Notes under the pieces: model-generated
Seen by the model: only the letters and a program-made list of their open reading frames with translations
The model's database searches: none
Told to the model about the DNA's origin: nothing
Made by a program: the position numbers and the translations under genes
Origin: Fibrobacter sp. UBA4373
Lineage (GTDB): Bacteria; Fibrobacterota; Fibrobacteria; Fibrobacterales; Fibrobacteraceae
DNA length: 34,816 nt
Direction: 5' to 3'
NCBI GenBank assembly: GCA_002390045.1
Contig: DGSB01000047.1
Location: 1 to 34,816, forward strand
Part shown: positions 7,893 through 17,008 of the stretch, in pieces
Numbering within the stretch: the stretch's first letter is position 1
Layout of the letters: each line of letters starts with the position of its first letter

Positions 7893-8788
7893 TCTTCGTC
7901 CTCTTCGTCCTCTTTTTCTTCATCGTCACGCTGAGCTTCGGCTTCTTCTTTGGCCTCCTGCTTGGCGATCAACTTTTCTTTCTGTTCCTTTTCGATTCGC
8001 TTTTGGAACGCTTTTTCAAGCTTTGCAATGTATTTTTCTTGGGATTCCACCGATTCGATGCGCTTTTGGATGCTGTCAGGAACCGTCAACCGGTAATTTT
8101 CCAGGTAAAAACGGGCCGCTTCGAACTGGTCCAGTTCGGCATAGCTTTCCACGAGAAGGTTCAAGGCTTCTGGACGGCGCTTGCTTCTAGGATACAGATC
8201 CAGGAATTCCTTCATGTAGATGACCGTGGATTGGGGATGTCCCAACTTATGGTAAAGGCGAGCCACGCGATAATCGCGTTCGGCACGGCGTTCGATCAGT
8301 AAGTTCATGTAATAATTGACGGAATCGTTCAATGCGGATTCGGGATAGTTCGATTGGAACTTTTCAAAGTCACGCATGGCGAGAGTCGTATTCGTTTCAT
8401 CGCGGTCAATATCGTATTCAATATTGAATGCGGAAACCGCTTTGCGGAATTCAGCCGTTTCAATGAAGGGGGAACTTGGGAAATTGTTGATGAAGCTTCC
8501 GTATTCGCCACGGGCTTCTAACCATTCTTCCAGATTGAAGTAGCTTTCGGCGAGCAGGAACTGCGCCTGTTCCATATAACCTGTGCCAATGCAGAGGTTA
8601 AGGATCTCTTCAAGAGGTTCTTTGACGCGCCCGTAGTTTCCCGCCTTAAATTCCTTATCGGCGCTTTCGAAACGGTTTCTGCACATTTGGGTGCGGTCTC
8701 CACCGCCTTCGTTCGAGGCACAGGACGTTAAAGAAAACGCAGTCGCTGCAAGAAGGGTAAAAATCAAGAAATGTTTTTTTATGCGCAT
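7889..8788 (-). CDS. bamD: Outer-membrane assembly lipoprotein BamD-like (TPR)
   Basis: A 299-residue lipoprotein: signal peptide ending in LTSC (Cys about residue 23), then tandem TPR-like helices. Its repeated pattern is AxxEFKAGNYGRVKEPLEEIL, EQAQFLLAESYFNLEEW..., NNFPSSPF, then NYPESALNDSV, and a repeat of STVIYMKEFLDLYPRSKRRPEAL. This is the BamD/YfiO layout: BamD links BamA and BamC in the complex that inserts barrels into the outer membrane. The usual length is about 245 residues; the extra part is a C-terminal coiled coil followed by a strongly acidic tail (about 30 residues of Glu/Asp/Lys). It overlaps the next gene by four bases and is divergent from the lptF-like gene across 71 bp. 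Confidence 0.72.
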   Translation of the reverse strand: MRIKKHFLIFTLLAATAFSLTSCASNEGGGDRTQMCRNRFESADKEFKAGNYGRVKEPLEEILNLCIGTGYMEQAQFLLAESYFNLEEWLEARGEYGSFINNFPSSPFIETAEFRKAVSAFNIEYDIDRDETNTTLAMRDFEKFQSNYPESALNDSVNYYMNLLIERRAERDYRVARLYHKLGHPQSTVIYMKEFLDLYPRSKRRPEALNLLVESYAELDQFEAARFYLENYRLTVPDSIQKRIESVESQEKYIAKLEKAFQKRIEKEQKEKLIAKQEAKEEAEAQRDDEEKEDEEDED

Positions 8789-8811
8789 TGGTCCGTCTTA
8801 AAAAGGATGGA

Positions 8812-8857
8812 ACGTTTTTCAAGTTACTAAATTAGCAAAAACGAGTTGAAAAAACGT
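8812..8857. repeat. Imperfect inverted repeat in the bamD / lptF divergent region
   Basis: ACGTTTTTCAA (8812-8822) is mirrored by TTGAAAAAACGT (8846-8857), differing only by one extra A, within the 71 bp between the two divergent genes. The right arm ends two bases before the lptF start. The symmetry could mark an operator shared by both promoters or be AT-rich coincidence. No confident -10/-35 pair could be assigned. Confidence 0.35.
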
Positions 8858-8859
8858 CT

Positions 8860-10281
8860 ATGATTCTTGTCCGGTATGTGTTGAAGGAACATCTAGCGCC
8901 ATTTTTGCTGGCGCTGTTTGTCATCACGTTCCTATTTGTCGTGGATTTCCTCGTGACTATTTTGGACAATGTGCTTTCCAAGGGGCTTCCGCTCTCCACG
9001 GTCCTTGAAATTTTTGCACTCAATATCGTCTGGATGCTTTCTCTTTCGATTCCGATGGCAGTCCTTGTGGCGTGCTTGATGGCTTTTGGACGCCTTTCCG
9101 GGGATCAGGAAATTACCGCGATGAAGGCGGCGGGAATTTCGCCGCTCGCGATGATGCGACCTGTTTTGCTGGTCGGCTTGCTGATTTCGGAACTCTTGGT
9201 GCTTTTTAACAATTGGCTTTTGCCCGAGGCGAACCATCGCTCTGTGGAACTGATGAGTGCCGTTTCGCGCAAAAAACCGCATGCTTTTATTGATGCGGGA
9301 AAGCTGACGACGCAGTTCCCGGGAGTGCAGCTTTGGGTGGACCGTATCGATCCGTCGACAGGAACTCTCTACGGAATTCAGATTTTTGAAACGGAAGGGA
9401 AGGGTCCTCCCCGAGTCGTTCTCGCCGACAGTGCCACGATGGATTATACCGATCATGGCGCAACGCTCATGCTTCGCCTGAAAAGCGGTGAAAATCACAT
9501 GGTGGACAAGGACGATCCTTCGGGATATTTCCGCATTCGTTTTTCGGCGGAGGACTTCGCTATCAAGAACGTGAACGACCGTTTGGAACGTCGTGACCGC
9601 AAGCACCGTAGCGACCGAGAAATGCCTGTCAACATGATGCTTGAAGTCATCGAAGATGCGAAAAAAAGCGAAGAAAAGATTGTCGAAGAATCTTACACGA
9701 TGCTTCTTCCGGATTTGGTCCATCTGAGGGAATTTGCCAAGGGCGATTCGATTGTTCCGAAAAATGGAAAATGGGAAATCCAGCCGGATTCCCTGCGCCA
9801 CGTGAGAGCCTTGCGCGATGTTGCGATTGCCGAACGGACTCGCCAGCGCTTGGTCCATCGTACTTCGGAGCGAGTCCTTTCTGAAAAGAAACGCCAGGCG
9901 CAGTACTGGGTGGAAGTTCACAAAAAATTCAGCACGAGCGTTGCCTGCTTGATTTTTGTTTTGATCGGAGCCCCTCTGGGTATTATGGCCCGTAAAGGCG
10001 GGATAGGTACGGGAGTTATCTACAGTATCGCGTTCTTCGTCTTGTACTGGGTTTGCTTAATCGGCGGAGAAAATTTGGCCGACCGCTTGATCGTTTCTCC
10101 GGTTTTTGCCATGTGGATTTCTAACGCGATCATTGGCGTCATCGGCATTTTGCTTACATGGAAAATGGTTCGCGACCGTTATTCGGGAACGACTCCGCTT
10201 GGGCATGTCAAGAATTTCTTGACCCGCATTTGGAACAAGATCCGTCGTAAAAAATCGGCATCGGATGGAGTTGCGTCATGA
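8860..10281 (+). CDS. lptF: LptF/LptG family LPS-export permease (first)
   Basis: A 473-residue inner-membrane permease of the YjgP/YjgQ family. With the second copy it should form the LptFG core that, with LptB, extracts lipopolysaccharide and passes it to LptC/A. N-terminal helices 1-3 are seen in LAPFLLALFVITFLFVVDFL and the two following stretches. ASCLMAFGRLSGDQEITAMKAAG-like residues form the family coupling-helix signature (here LMAFGRLSGDQEITAMKAAG). A periplasmic beta-jellyroll follows, then three C-terminal helices from VACLIFVLIGAPLGIMARK. It is longer than the typical 360-residue protein because of a charged helical stretch of about 100 residues just before helix 4. The F versus G naming is by gene order only. 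Its ATGA overlaps the next permease start. Confidence 0.85.
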   Translation: MILVRYVLKEHLAPFLLALFVITFLFVVDFLVTILDNVLSKGLPLSTVLEIFALNIVWMLSLSIPMAVLVACLMAFGRLSGDQEITAMKAAGISPLAMMRPVLLVGLLISELLVLFNNWLLPEANHRSVELMSAVSRKKPHAFIDAGKLTTQFPGVQLWVDRIDPSTGTLYGIQIFETEGKGPPRVVLADSATMDYTDHGATLMLRLKSGENHMVDKDDPSGYFRIRFSAEDFAIKNVNDRLERRDRKHRSDREMPVNMMLEVIEDAKKSEEKIVEESYTMLLPDLVHLREFAKGDSIVPKNGKWEIQPDSLRHVRALRDVAIAERTRQRLVHRTSERVLSEKKRQAQYWVEVHKKFSTSVACLIFVLIGAPLGIMARKGGIGTGVIYSIAFFVLYWVCLIGGENLADRLIVSPVFAMWISNAIIGVIGILLTWKMVRDRYSGTTPLGHVKNFLTRIWNKIRRKKSASDGVAS

Positions 10282-11558
10282 AGTTTTCACGCTACCTCGT
10301 CTGGAATTTTGTGAAGATGTTTTTGCTCGTGCTCTTGGGCGCGGTTTTCATGTTTATCGTGATTGACTTTGTGGGGAACATCAAGACGTGGCTTGCGCGT
10401 GATATTGGCGACGCTAGAGATTATTACATCGCGTATATGCCCTACATCGTTTACTTGGTCTCGCCGGTGGCTTTGTTTATTGGAATTGTGGCCTCGGTGG
10501 GAAACATGTCGAGGCATCTCGAATTTACGGCGATTCAGCAATCGGGCAGAAGCCCTTTCCGCGCACTGATTCCGATCTTTTTCGTGGGGGCGGTTGTCAC
10601 AGGAATTTCGTTCTATCTGGATGCCGAAGTCTTGCCGGATGCCAACCATAGCCGTTATAAAATTATGGAACCGATGGCGCAACAGCGCAGGGATCCGCGC
10701 ATCAAGGATAAGCGCGATTTTGTGTACATCTCGGGCGACAAGACGAGCTGGTTTATGCGCATGTACGGTGGCACGGCAAAAATCGGGCGCGATGTGGTGC
10801 TGCTCATTTATCGAGATGGAGATCTGGCGGAACGTTATGATGCAAGGCGCTTGCGCTGGGTTGAACCGGATACGGTCAAAATCTCTTCTCTTGTAGAAAA
10901 GGCTTCCACGAAATCCGCTCCGAAGCGCATGTTTGCCGAAAAAAAATTGAAGGCCGCGAAAGATTCCGTTGTACAGACGATTCAGCGTAAAATGGATTCA
11001 ATCCAAAATGACAAATCCTCGTCGGCTTCGGTCTCGAATGATTCTGTCTACTACGAAATCAAGCCGGCCTACTGGCGTTTGGAAGAGGGTTATCAACGTA
11101 CCTTCCACAAGGATGGCTCGGTACAAATTCGTCACTTTATCCGGGAAAGCCTCAAGGGCAAAACGACGCTGCTTCCAGAAGATTTTTTGGATGAACGTCA
11201 GCGGGGTGACGAAATGGATGCCAAAACGATCCTGCGAAAAATTGAAGTGCAAAAGCGTTCTGGCGAAAAAACGAATAAACTCGAAACCGCTTATTTCTTT
11301 AAATACTCCGGTTCGATGATGAATTTTATCGTGCTTTTGATCGGGGCGGCCTTGGCGCATCGCTTTAATCGAAATGGCGGTCTTTCTCAAAAGTTTGGGA
11401 TCGGAATCCTGTTGGTTTTTAGCTATTATGTGGTTATTCGAATCGGTCTCAAGATGGGGGAAAATGGAGCCTTAAATCCAATGCTTGGAGCTTGGATTGG
11501 GCATATCATTTTTGCGGTAGTCGCTGTGTGGATGCTTTACCGCTCGTTCCGCTTGTGA
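10278..11558 (+). CDS. lptG: LptF/LptG family LPS-export permease (second)
   Basis: A 426-residue permease, the partner of the preceding one. Helices at about 11-31, 52-72 and 95-115; the coupling signature MSRHLEFTAIQQSGRSPFR lies between helices 2 and 3. The periplasmic region (about 125-340) contains a Lys/Ser-rich insert (KAAKDSVVQTIQRKMDSIQ) and then an FHKDGSVQIRHF strand; the last three helices start at MNFIVLLIGAALAHRF. It overlaps the first permease by four bases (ATGA), so the pair is translated together as expected for a heterodimer. The F/G assignment rests on order. A GAF-GGDEF gene follows after 24 bases. Confidence 0.85.
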   Translation: MKFSRYLVWNFVKMFLLVLLGAVFMFIVIDFVGNIKTWLARDIGDARDYYIAYMPYIVYLVSPVALFIGIVASVGNMSRHLEFTAIQQSGRSPFRALIPIFFVGAVVTGISFYLDAEVLPDANHSRYKIMEPMAQQRRDPRIKDKRDFVYISGDKTSWFMRMYGGTAKIGRDVVLLIYRDGDLAERYDARRLRWVEPDTVKISSLVEKASTKSAPKRMFAEKKLKAAKDSVVQTIQRKMDSIQNDKSSSASVSNDSVYYEIKPAYWRLEEGYQRTFHKDGSVQIRHFIRESLKGKTTLLPEDFLDERQRGDEMDAKTILRKIEVQKRSGEKTNKLETAYFFKYSGSMMNFIVLLIGAALAHRFNRNGGLSQKFGIGILLVFSYYVVIRIGLKMGENGALNPMLGAWIGHIIFAVVAVWMLYRSFRL

Positions 11559-11582
11559 TTCTATCGATGGTTGGTGCTTAAA

Positions 11583-13448
11583 ATGTCTGATATTTTATAC
11601 ATCGTTTCTGGTCTTTTGATTGGTCTTGCTTTCAAAGGCGGGCTATTCCTTTTCGCTATCCCGGGTGCGCTGATTGCGCTTGTTCTTGCCTGGCTGAATC
11701 GTCCGAGCCTTCCGACTAACAAGGCGAATACAGCGACGGTGCCGGTCCTTCGAGCTACGCGGACAACTGATGCGACAGCGATCGGTCGTATTTTACGCCC
11801 GGCGGTTACCCAGACGAGCCCGACTCTTTCGGCGCGTGATACGTTTTCGGCATATCCGGGCGACGGGGATTCGTCGCTTGATAAGCTCAAAGGAAATGAA
11901 ATTTGGGATAAGCTAGAACGAGACTTGGACCCGATTTACCGCTCCATTTTACGGGCGCTCCAAACTTTGATTCCGAAGACCCATACCGTGCTATTGCTTT
12001 TTAAATCGGGCGATGGAAAATCTTTTGCGATTCGCCAGTTCTCGGCAGAAGTGGAAGCGGAAATCAACATGAATGCGCGCATTGCCGATGGTTCGGGCGT
12101 TGTCGGTCAGCTTTCACATCGGGATGTGAATCGGATTTTGGAAGGGGATTTGTTGAACGGGAAAAGCCTTGGCTATTATGCGACGGTTCCGATGGTGCAT
12201 TCTGTGGCTGGCGTCCCGATTTACAACAGTAAAAATCAACGTGTCGGAGCCTTGGTGGTGGACTCGTTGGAACGGAATGCGTTTAATACGACCTTGATCC
12301 CGATTCTTGACAGCTTTGCCGCCATGTTCTACATGCTCACTTACAAGAGCTATACATCGGCTTCGAATTACCGCGAAAAGAAAAAATTCTATGAACTTTC
12401 CGCTTATCAGCAGAAGTTCTTCAAGACAACGCTTTTGAAGGATACCTATAAGGAAATTTTTGAATACGTAAGCCAGAACTTTACGGCGGATCGTATCATG
12501 ATTCTTGTCTTTGATAATTTGGAAAAGGAACAGGGAACCGTTGCGTTCTGCCGTGGTGAAGATGAAAAGCACTTCGAAGGAATGCATTTCTCGCTTTCAG
12601 ATAAGGGCATTTTGCCTTTGGCCATGATGCAGCACAGTGCAACGGAACGCGTTTTCAATGGGCATGATTATGTTTATCGTTTGAATGACGGGGAACCGCG
12701 TAACAGTACGTTGCGCTATCTCTTTGCTCAACCAAGTTCGATGACGATGCATAATGTGGCGATGAATCGTCCGTCGGAACTCGCCATTTGCATTGAACGT
12801 CGCCAGCCGATTAAATTTGAACAGTTTGAAAAAGACTTGCTTCGCTTTATGGTGAATATTGCTTACTTCGCTTACCAGCGCGGAATGCAATTCGAACATG
12901 AACAATTTGAAATTTACCATGATGCGTTGACAGGGCTTTTGAACCGCCGCACCATCAATGAAAAGGTGATGGAACTGAATAAAGTCCATCAAGAAAAAGA
13001 TGTCGGCGTGATGATGATGGACATCGACCACTTCAAACATATCAACGATACTTATGGACATCAGGCAGGCGATACGATTCTCAAAGGAATTGCGTCCCGT
13101 ATTTCATCGGTGGCCAATCAGGGAGAAAATCTTCTTGCCCGTTATGGCGGAGAAGAATTCTTTGTCGCTATCCCGGGTGCAACGGAAGAAACTTTGAAGG
13201 AAACTGCCGAAGCGATTCGTGTTGCGGTATGCTCTTCGCCGTTTGATATTCACCAAGGCGCCCCGATTCCTGTTTCCGTCAGTATCGGCTGCTATCTTGC
13301 AACGCGGGAATTCCAGGGCGAAATGGAACGTGCTGTTCATTATGCGGACGACGCTCTTTACAGCGCGAAGGAAGGCGGAAGAAACCGTGTCGTCGTATAT
13401 CAGGACCGCGGCTTTGAAAACGAAGATGTCGAGCAGGGGAAAGAATAG
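11583..13448 (+). CDS. GAF-GGDEF diguanylate cyclase with N-terminal membrane segment
   Basis: A 621-residue predicted c-di-GMP synthase. Residues 4-38 are hydrophobic and probably anchor it as one or two helices. A GAF-like sensor domain covers about 105-260 (ARIADGSGVVGQLSHR, TVPMVHSVAGVPIYN, GALVVDSL) and a second GAF-like region about 270-435. The GGDEF domain begins at DALTGLLNRR (about 447) and has MMDIDHFKHINDTYGHQAGD and the active-site loop ARYGGEEFF (about 523). The inhibitory RxxD I-site is absent: the four residues at that place read QGEN. I used the ATG at 11583, as the upstream TTG at 11571 would add only four residues. It overlaps the symporter start (TAGTG). Confidence 0.85.
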   Translation: MSDILYIVSGLLIGLAFKGGLFLFAIPGALIALVLAWLNRPSLPTNKANTATVPVLRATRTTDATAIGRILRPAVTQTSPTLSARDTFSAYPGDGDSSLDKLKGNEIWDKLERDLDPIYRSILRALQTLIPKTHTVLLLFKSGDGKSFAIRQFSAEVEAEINMNARIADGSGVVGQLSHRDVNRILEGDLLNGKSLGYYATVPMVHSVAGVPIYNSKNQRVGALVVDSLERNAFNTTLIPILDSFAAMFYMLTYKSYTSASNYREKKKFYELSAYQQKFFKTTLLKDTYKEIFEYVSQNFTADRIMILVFDNLEKEQGTVAFCRGEDEKHFEGMHFSLSDKGILPLAMMQHSATERVFNGHDYVYRLNDGEPRNSTLRYLFAQPSSMTMHNVAMNRPSELAICIERRQPIKFEQFEKDLLRFMVNIAYFAYQRGMQFEHEQFEIYHDALTGLLNRRTINEKVMELNKVHQEKDVGVMMMDIDHFKHINDTYGHQAGDTILKGIASRISSVANQGENLLARYGGEEFFVAIPGATEETLKETAEAIRVAVCSSPFDIHQGAPIPVSVSIGCYLATREFQGEMERAVHYADDALYSAKEGGRNRVVVYQDRGFENEDVEQGKE

Positions 13449-14938
13449 TGTTTACTTTTTTAGATTGGGTTGTTCTAGTCGTATACATTCTTATCTCCGT
13501 CGGTGTGGGTTTTTGGGCTTCGCGAGGCGGCAATAAAGGGTTTAGCGAATATATGCGCGGAGGTGGCGCAATGCCCTGGTTTGCTGTGGGCATCAGCCTG
13601 ATCGCCACTTCTGTGAGTGCGACGACATTCCTTGGAAATCCGGCGGAATCTTATGCCGCGGACATGAGTTACCTCATGAACAATATTGGCGCATTGATTG
13701 CGATTGTTGTTGTGGGACTTGTGTTTATTCCACGTATTCGCAAATCGAAAATTTCGAGTGCTTATGAACTTTTTGAAGTTCGCTTTTCGCCTTCGGTGCG
13801 TCGTTTAGCGGCCGTTTTTTACAGCCTGCATTTGCTTTTGCGAATGGGAATCTTGCTTTATGCACCCTCCTTAGTTCTCGCTCCGATTTTAGGAATCGAC
13901 ATCCATTGGGCGATTCTTGTGACCGCTGTAGTGGCAACGGTTTACACGTGGTACGGTGGATTTAAGGCGGTGATTTGGACGGATGTCTTGCAGTTCCTCG
14001 TCCTTTTTGGCGGGGGCATCGTCACGCTTTACATTTTGGCAAACGGCATCGGTGGCTTTCATGAAATGTTCAATCTGGCATCGGCGGCAGGGAAAACAAA
14101 ATTTTTCGACGCGTCGAATTGGGACCCGGCAAATGCGCGCAACTTGCTGTCGGCAGGCCTTGCTTATGCGGTAATTGAAATTTCGATCCGTGGGTGTGAT
14201 CAGCAATTTGTGCAAAGATATTTGAGCTGCACGTCGATCAAGTCCGCGAATGCTTCGAGCGTTTTGAGCATGATTCTTGGCGTTTTTGTCTCGATCGTCT
14301 TTTTTTGGGTGGGTGCCGGGCTTTTTGTCTATTACCAGGTGAAAGGGGTAGGTGTATTACCGGTCGGAATGAAGTTGAACGAAGTGTTCCCTCATTTTAT
14401 TGTAAACGTTCTTCCTCCGGGAGCGACTGGCCTTGTGATTGCTGCGATTTATGCGGCGGCCATGAGTAGCCTTTCGAGCGCGATTAACTCGCTTGGAAAT
14501 ACTTCGGTAAAAGATATTCTGCTTGTGCGGTCGGAAAATGCTGAAGCGCTTTCAAAAGCGAAAAAATGGACGATTCTTTGGGCCGTACTCAGTACGCTTT
14601 GCGCGTTTATCGCTGCGGATATGCAAAGCTCGTTGCTCTCGAATGCGCTTTTCTTTACGGGATTGTTTACGGGCCCGCTTCTTGCTCTGTTCCTTCTCGC
14701 TTTCTTTGCGCACAAAGTAAGCTCCAAGGCTGTAGTGGGTGGCGTCATCTGCGGAATGGCTTCTATTTTGCTCTTTAACAAAGTCCCGGTGATTCCTTCG
14801 TACATGCCCCCGTTTGAAGGCGTGTTCAGCTTTTTCTGGAACCCGGTGATTTCGTGCGTTTCTACACTCGTTATGGCGAATCTTTTTCGCTTTGTGTTCC
14901 CTAACCGTGCAGAAGTAACTGCTAAGGAAAAAGCTTGA
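13448..14938 (+). CDS. Sodium/solute symporter (SSS family)
   Basis: A 496-residue integral membrane protein with about 13 hydrophobic helices. The family hallmarks are visible: a first helix FLDWVVLVVYILISVGVGFWASR, then the EYMRGGGAMPWFAVGISLIATSVSATTFLG core including an unwound TM1 region, and FKAVIWTDVLQFLVLFGGG, which matches the SSS signature around helix 5-6. A later AAIYAAAMSSLSSAINSL stretch fits the sodium-site helix 8. The GTG start overlaps the previous stop (TAGTG). The substrate (sugar, amino acid, pantothenate or other) is not determinable. It lies between a diguanylate cyclase and tadA, which gives no substrate clue. Confidence 0.85.
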   Translation: MFTFLDWVVLVVYILISVGVGFWASRGGNKGFSEYMRGGGAMPWFAVGISLIATSVSATTFLGNPAESYAADMSYLMNNIGALIAIVVVGLVFIPRIRKSKISSAYELFEVRFSPSVRRLAAVFYSLHLLLRMGILLYAPSLVLAPILGIDIHWAILVTAVVATVYTWYGGFKAVIWTDVLQFLVLFGGGIVTLYILANGIGGFHEMFNLASAAGKTKFFDASNWDPANARNLLSAGLAYAVIEISIRGCDQQFVQRYLSCTSIKSANASSVLSMILGVFVSIVFFWVGAGLFVYYQVKGVGVLPVGMKLNEVFPHFIVNVLPPGATGLVIAAIYAAAMSSLSSAINSLGNTSVKDILLVRSENAEALSKAKKWTILWAVLSTLCAFIAADMQSSLLSNALFFTGLFTGPLLALFLLAFFAHKVSSKAVVGGVICGMASILLFNKVPVIPSYMPPFEGVFSFFWNPVISCVSTLVMANLFRFVFPNRAEVTAKEKA

Positions 14939-15438
14939 CAGATCAGGAAGATATCCGTTGGATGGAAGCGGCTCTCCGCGAAGCTGAACGTGCATATGAT
15001 ATGGGCGAAGTGCCCATTGGATGCGTAATCGTGAAAGATGGACGCTGTATTGCACGTGGATACAATCAGGTAGAAACTTTGAAAGACGCGACAGCACATG
15101 CGGAAATCATTGCAATCGGAGCCGCTTCTGCCGCTCTCGAAAACTGGCGTCTTTCTGGAGCAACGCTCTACGTAACTCTTGAACCTTGCCCGATGTGCGC
15201 CGGGGCTATTTTGAACAGCCGAATTTCTCGAATCGTGTATGGTTCGCCAGATACCCGTTTTGGTGGCTGCGGCACGACAATCGATGTGATTACGAATAAT
15301 GCCATTGGCCAAAAGGTCCAGGTTACGGGAGGCGTGAAGGCAGAAGAATGTTTGGGCATTCTCAAGGCCTTTTTTATGGAAATGCGCTTAAAGAAGGGGG
15401 ATTCTGGCGCTAAACCTCCAAAAGAATCTTTTTCATAA
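14935..15438 (+). CDS. tadA: tRNA-specific adenosine-34 deaminase TadA
   Basis: A 167-residue zinc deaminase that converts A34 to inosine in tRNA-Arg(ACG). The zinc and catalytic motifs are complete: HAE (H55, E57) and EPCPMC (C85, C88), together with the TadA-type DMGEVPIGCVIV near residue 22 and NSRISRIVYG. The length agrees with bacterial TadA. Its start is a TTG (position 14935), overlapping the symporter stop by four bases (TTGA); no ATG lies near the conserved N-terminus, so TTG is the credible start. The last 15 residues are a short polar extension. It is embedded in an operon of envelope genes, probably by transcription convenience only. Confidence 0.95.
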   Translation: MTDQEDIRWMEAALREAERAYDMGEVPIGCVIVKDGRCIARGYNQVETLKDATAHAEIIAIGAASAALENWRLSGATLYVTLEPCPMCAGAILNSRISRIVYGSPDTRFGGCGTTIDVITNNAIGQKVQVTGGVKAEECLGILKAFFMEMRLKKGDSGAKPPKESFS

Positions 15439-15452
15439 GTTATTTTTGAGGC

Positions 15453-16295
15453 ATGAACCGTATTGCGCTCCTGTCTCTTCTGTTTTCGCTGTCGACTGCA
15501 TTTGTCGCGTGCGAAGATAAATCGATTTCTCTCGGATTCAATACCCAAAATCCGACGCCAGAAAACTATGAACTGAAAAGTTCTTTGCACGTTTTGCTGA
15601 ACGCTCCGGAAAATGCTCCGACGGAATCTCAGCAGTCGATGGCAGCGACCGTGAATGTTTTGGTGCATTCCGAATTGCTTTCTGCCTATGACGATGGAAC
15701 GGGCCGCTTTTTACTTCGGGTCGATTCTGCAAGTTACATTTCGGACAATCGATCGGTGGAAGAAACGGATCACATTCAGCGTTATTTAAAGACGCAGGCG
15801 GTGCAATACAAAATGGGAAGCGATGGCGAGATGAGCTCTGTCCGCTTTGATGATATGGTTGCCTTGCCGGATGTCGGTGATGTCGATATTCGCCGCATTT
15901 TCTTAAAGGTTCAGCCGGTTCTTCCGTCTAGTCCGCTTGCGGTGGGCGATTCCTGGGAACGTCAGCAGGTTTTAACCGATGACAGCCATAAGCAGAGCGT
16001 TGTTTACAAGTGGTTCAAGCTCGAAGAAGTTTTTGATCGGGATGGCGTCAAAATTGCAAAACTCAAGATGAATGTTCGCTATAAACAAAATAGCGAAGAC
16101 GATGCGCAGGTGATGGAAAGTTCTGATTTTGTTCTCGGGACAGGAACAATCCTTTTTGACATAGCCGCAGGTAAAGTCATTGAAGGGGAATTGAATATCG
16201 AAGGAAAAGTGCGCGTTATCGAAAAGAAGAGCGGAGATACCATTCCGGATTTGCGTGTCCGTCAAAAAATCACGCTGAGGAGCCTTCGCGGATGA
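15453..16295 (+). CDS. Hypothetical lipoprotein
   Basis: A 280-residue protein with a lipoprotein signal peptide (NRIALLSLLFSLSTAFVAC, lipidated Cys at 20). The mature part alternates strands and turns (for example VNVLVHSELLSAYDDGTGRF, GDSWERQQVLTDDS, SSDFVLGTGTILFDIAAGKVIEGEL). That order of a GDSW-like element followed later by an LGTGTILFD strand resembles periplasmic lipoproteins of the DUF6263 type, but I am not sure. Fourteen bases after tadA and overlapping the next gene start (ATGA at 16292). It may belong with the beta-helix protein and the motor genes downstream. Confidence 0.6.
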   Translation: MNRIALLSLLFSLSTAFVACEDKSISLGFNTQNPTPENYELKSSLHVLLNAPENAPTESQQSMAATVNVLVHSELLSAYDDGTGRFLLRVDSASYISDNRSVEETDHIQRYLKTQAVQYKMGSDGEMSSVRFDDMVALPDVGDVDIRRIFLKVQPVLPSSPLAVGDSWERQQVLTDDSHKQSVVYKWFKLEEVFDRDGVKIAKLKMNVRYKQNSEDDAQVMESSDFVLGTGTILFDIAAGKVIEGELNIEGKVRVIEKKSGDTIPDLRVRQKITLRSLRG

Positions 16296-16993
16296 AACGA
16301 TTTCTTTTAGCATTCCTTTGCTTTTGGGGTGCTTCTTTCGCAGTGACCCCGTTCCCCGCGATCAAGCATCACAAGGTTCTGCTTTCGGCAGTTTCTTCAC
16401 CGTATCTTTTGGAAACGAGTTTTGTACTGGGTGCGGAAGATACTCTTGAAATTGAGCCGGGTGTGGAAGTTTTCTTTAGCGGCTATGCCAAGCTTTATCT
16501 GCGTGGTATGGTCCATATCAACGGAACTGTCCAAAAGCCGGTCGCCTTTTTGAATGCGGATTCTTCGGAGTCTTGGAACGGTCTGTATTTTTCAACGGGT
16601 GACAATTACTTTGAAGTCAAAAACCTGCGTGTTGAAAATTCCTTCCGCAATACGGTTATCCGCTCGCAGGGAATTTTTGAAAACGTCAAGTTTGTGAATA
16701 ATTACTACGGGCTTTGGGTTGAAAATTCTCCGAGGTTCGATTTGGTCGGCTGTGATTTCAAGCGCAACCGTTTTGCTCTTTCGGTGGGTGTTGGATCTGT
16801 GCGTTTCCGCAATACGAAGATCCACGAAAACGTTTTTGGACTTTATCTTTATAAAGGAACCACTTTTGATGGCGATGCAAAATCGGTGACGAATAATTTG
16901 GAAGCGGATATTCGCAAAGAATCCGATGAACTTGCCGGCAAGGGTCGGAAAGTTTCCAAAAGTGTTTGGCAAAGAATCGAATCCGGTTTTTAA
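16292..16993 (+). CDS. Secreted right-handed beta-helix-like protein
   Basis: A 233-residue protein with a signal peptide (KRFLLAFLCFWGASFA, cleavage before VTP). Residues 45-210 show repeated short strands separated by turns with N-x-F/V and G-x-x-V patterns (GTVQKPVAFLNAD, VKNLRVENSFRNTVIRSQG, FENVKFVNNYYGLWVENSP, VGCDFKRNRFALSVGVG), suggesting pectate-lyase-like parallel beta-helix coils. No catalytic residues are recognisable, so a structural or binding role is possible. It overlaps the upstream lipoprotein gene by four bases and is followed 15 bases later by the motor-associated gene set. No specific family is claimed. Confidence 0.6.
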   Translation: MKRFLLAFLCFWGASFAVTPFPAIKHHKVLLSAVSSPYLLETSFVLGAEDTLEIEPGVEVFFSGYAKLYLRGMVHINGTVQKPVAFLNADSSESWNGLYFSTGDNYFEVKNLRVENSFRNTVIRSQGIFENVKFVNNYYGLWVENSPRFDLVGCDFKRNRFALSVGVGSVRFRNTKIHENVFGLYLYKGTTFDGDAKSVTNNLEADIRKESDELAGKGRKVSKSVWQRIESGF

Positions 16994-17008
16994 GGGGATC
17001 AGGAACTC

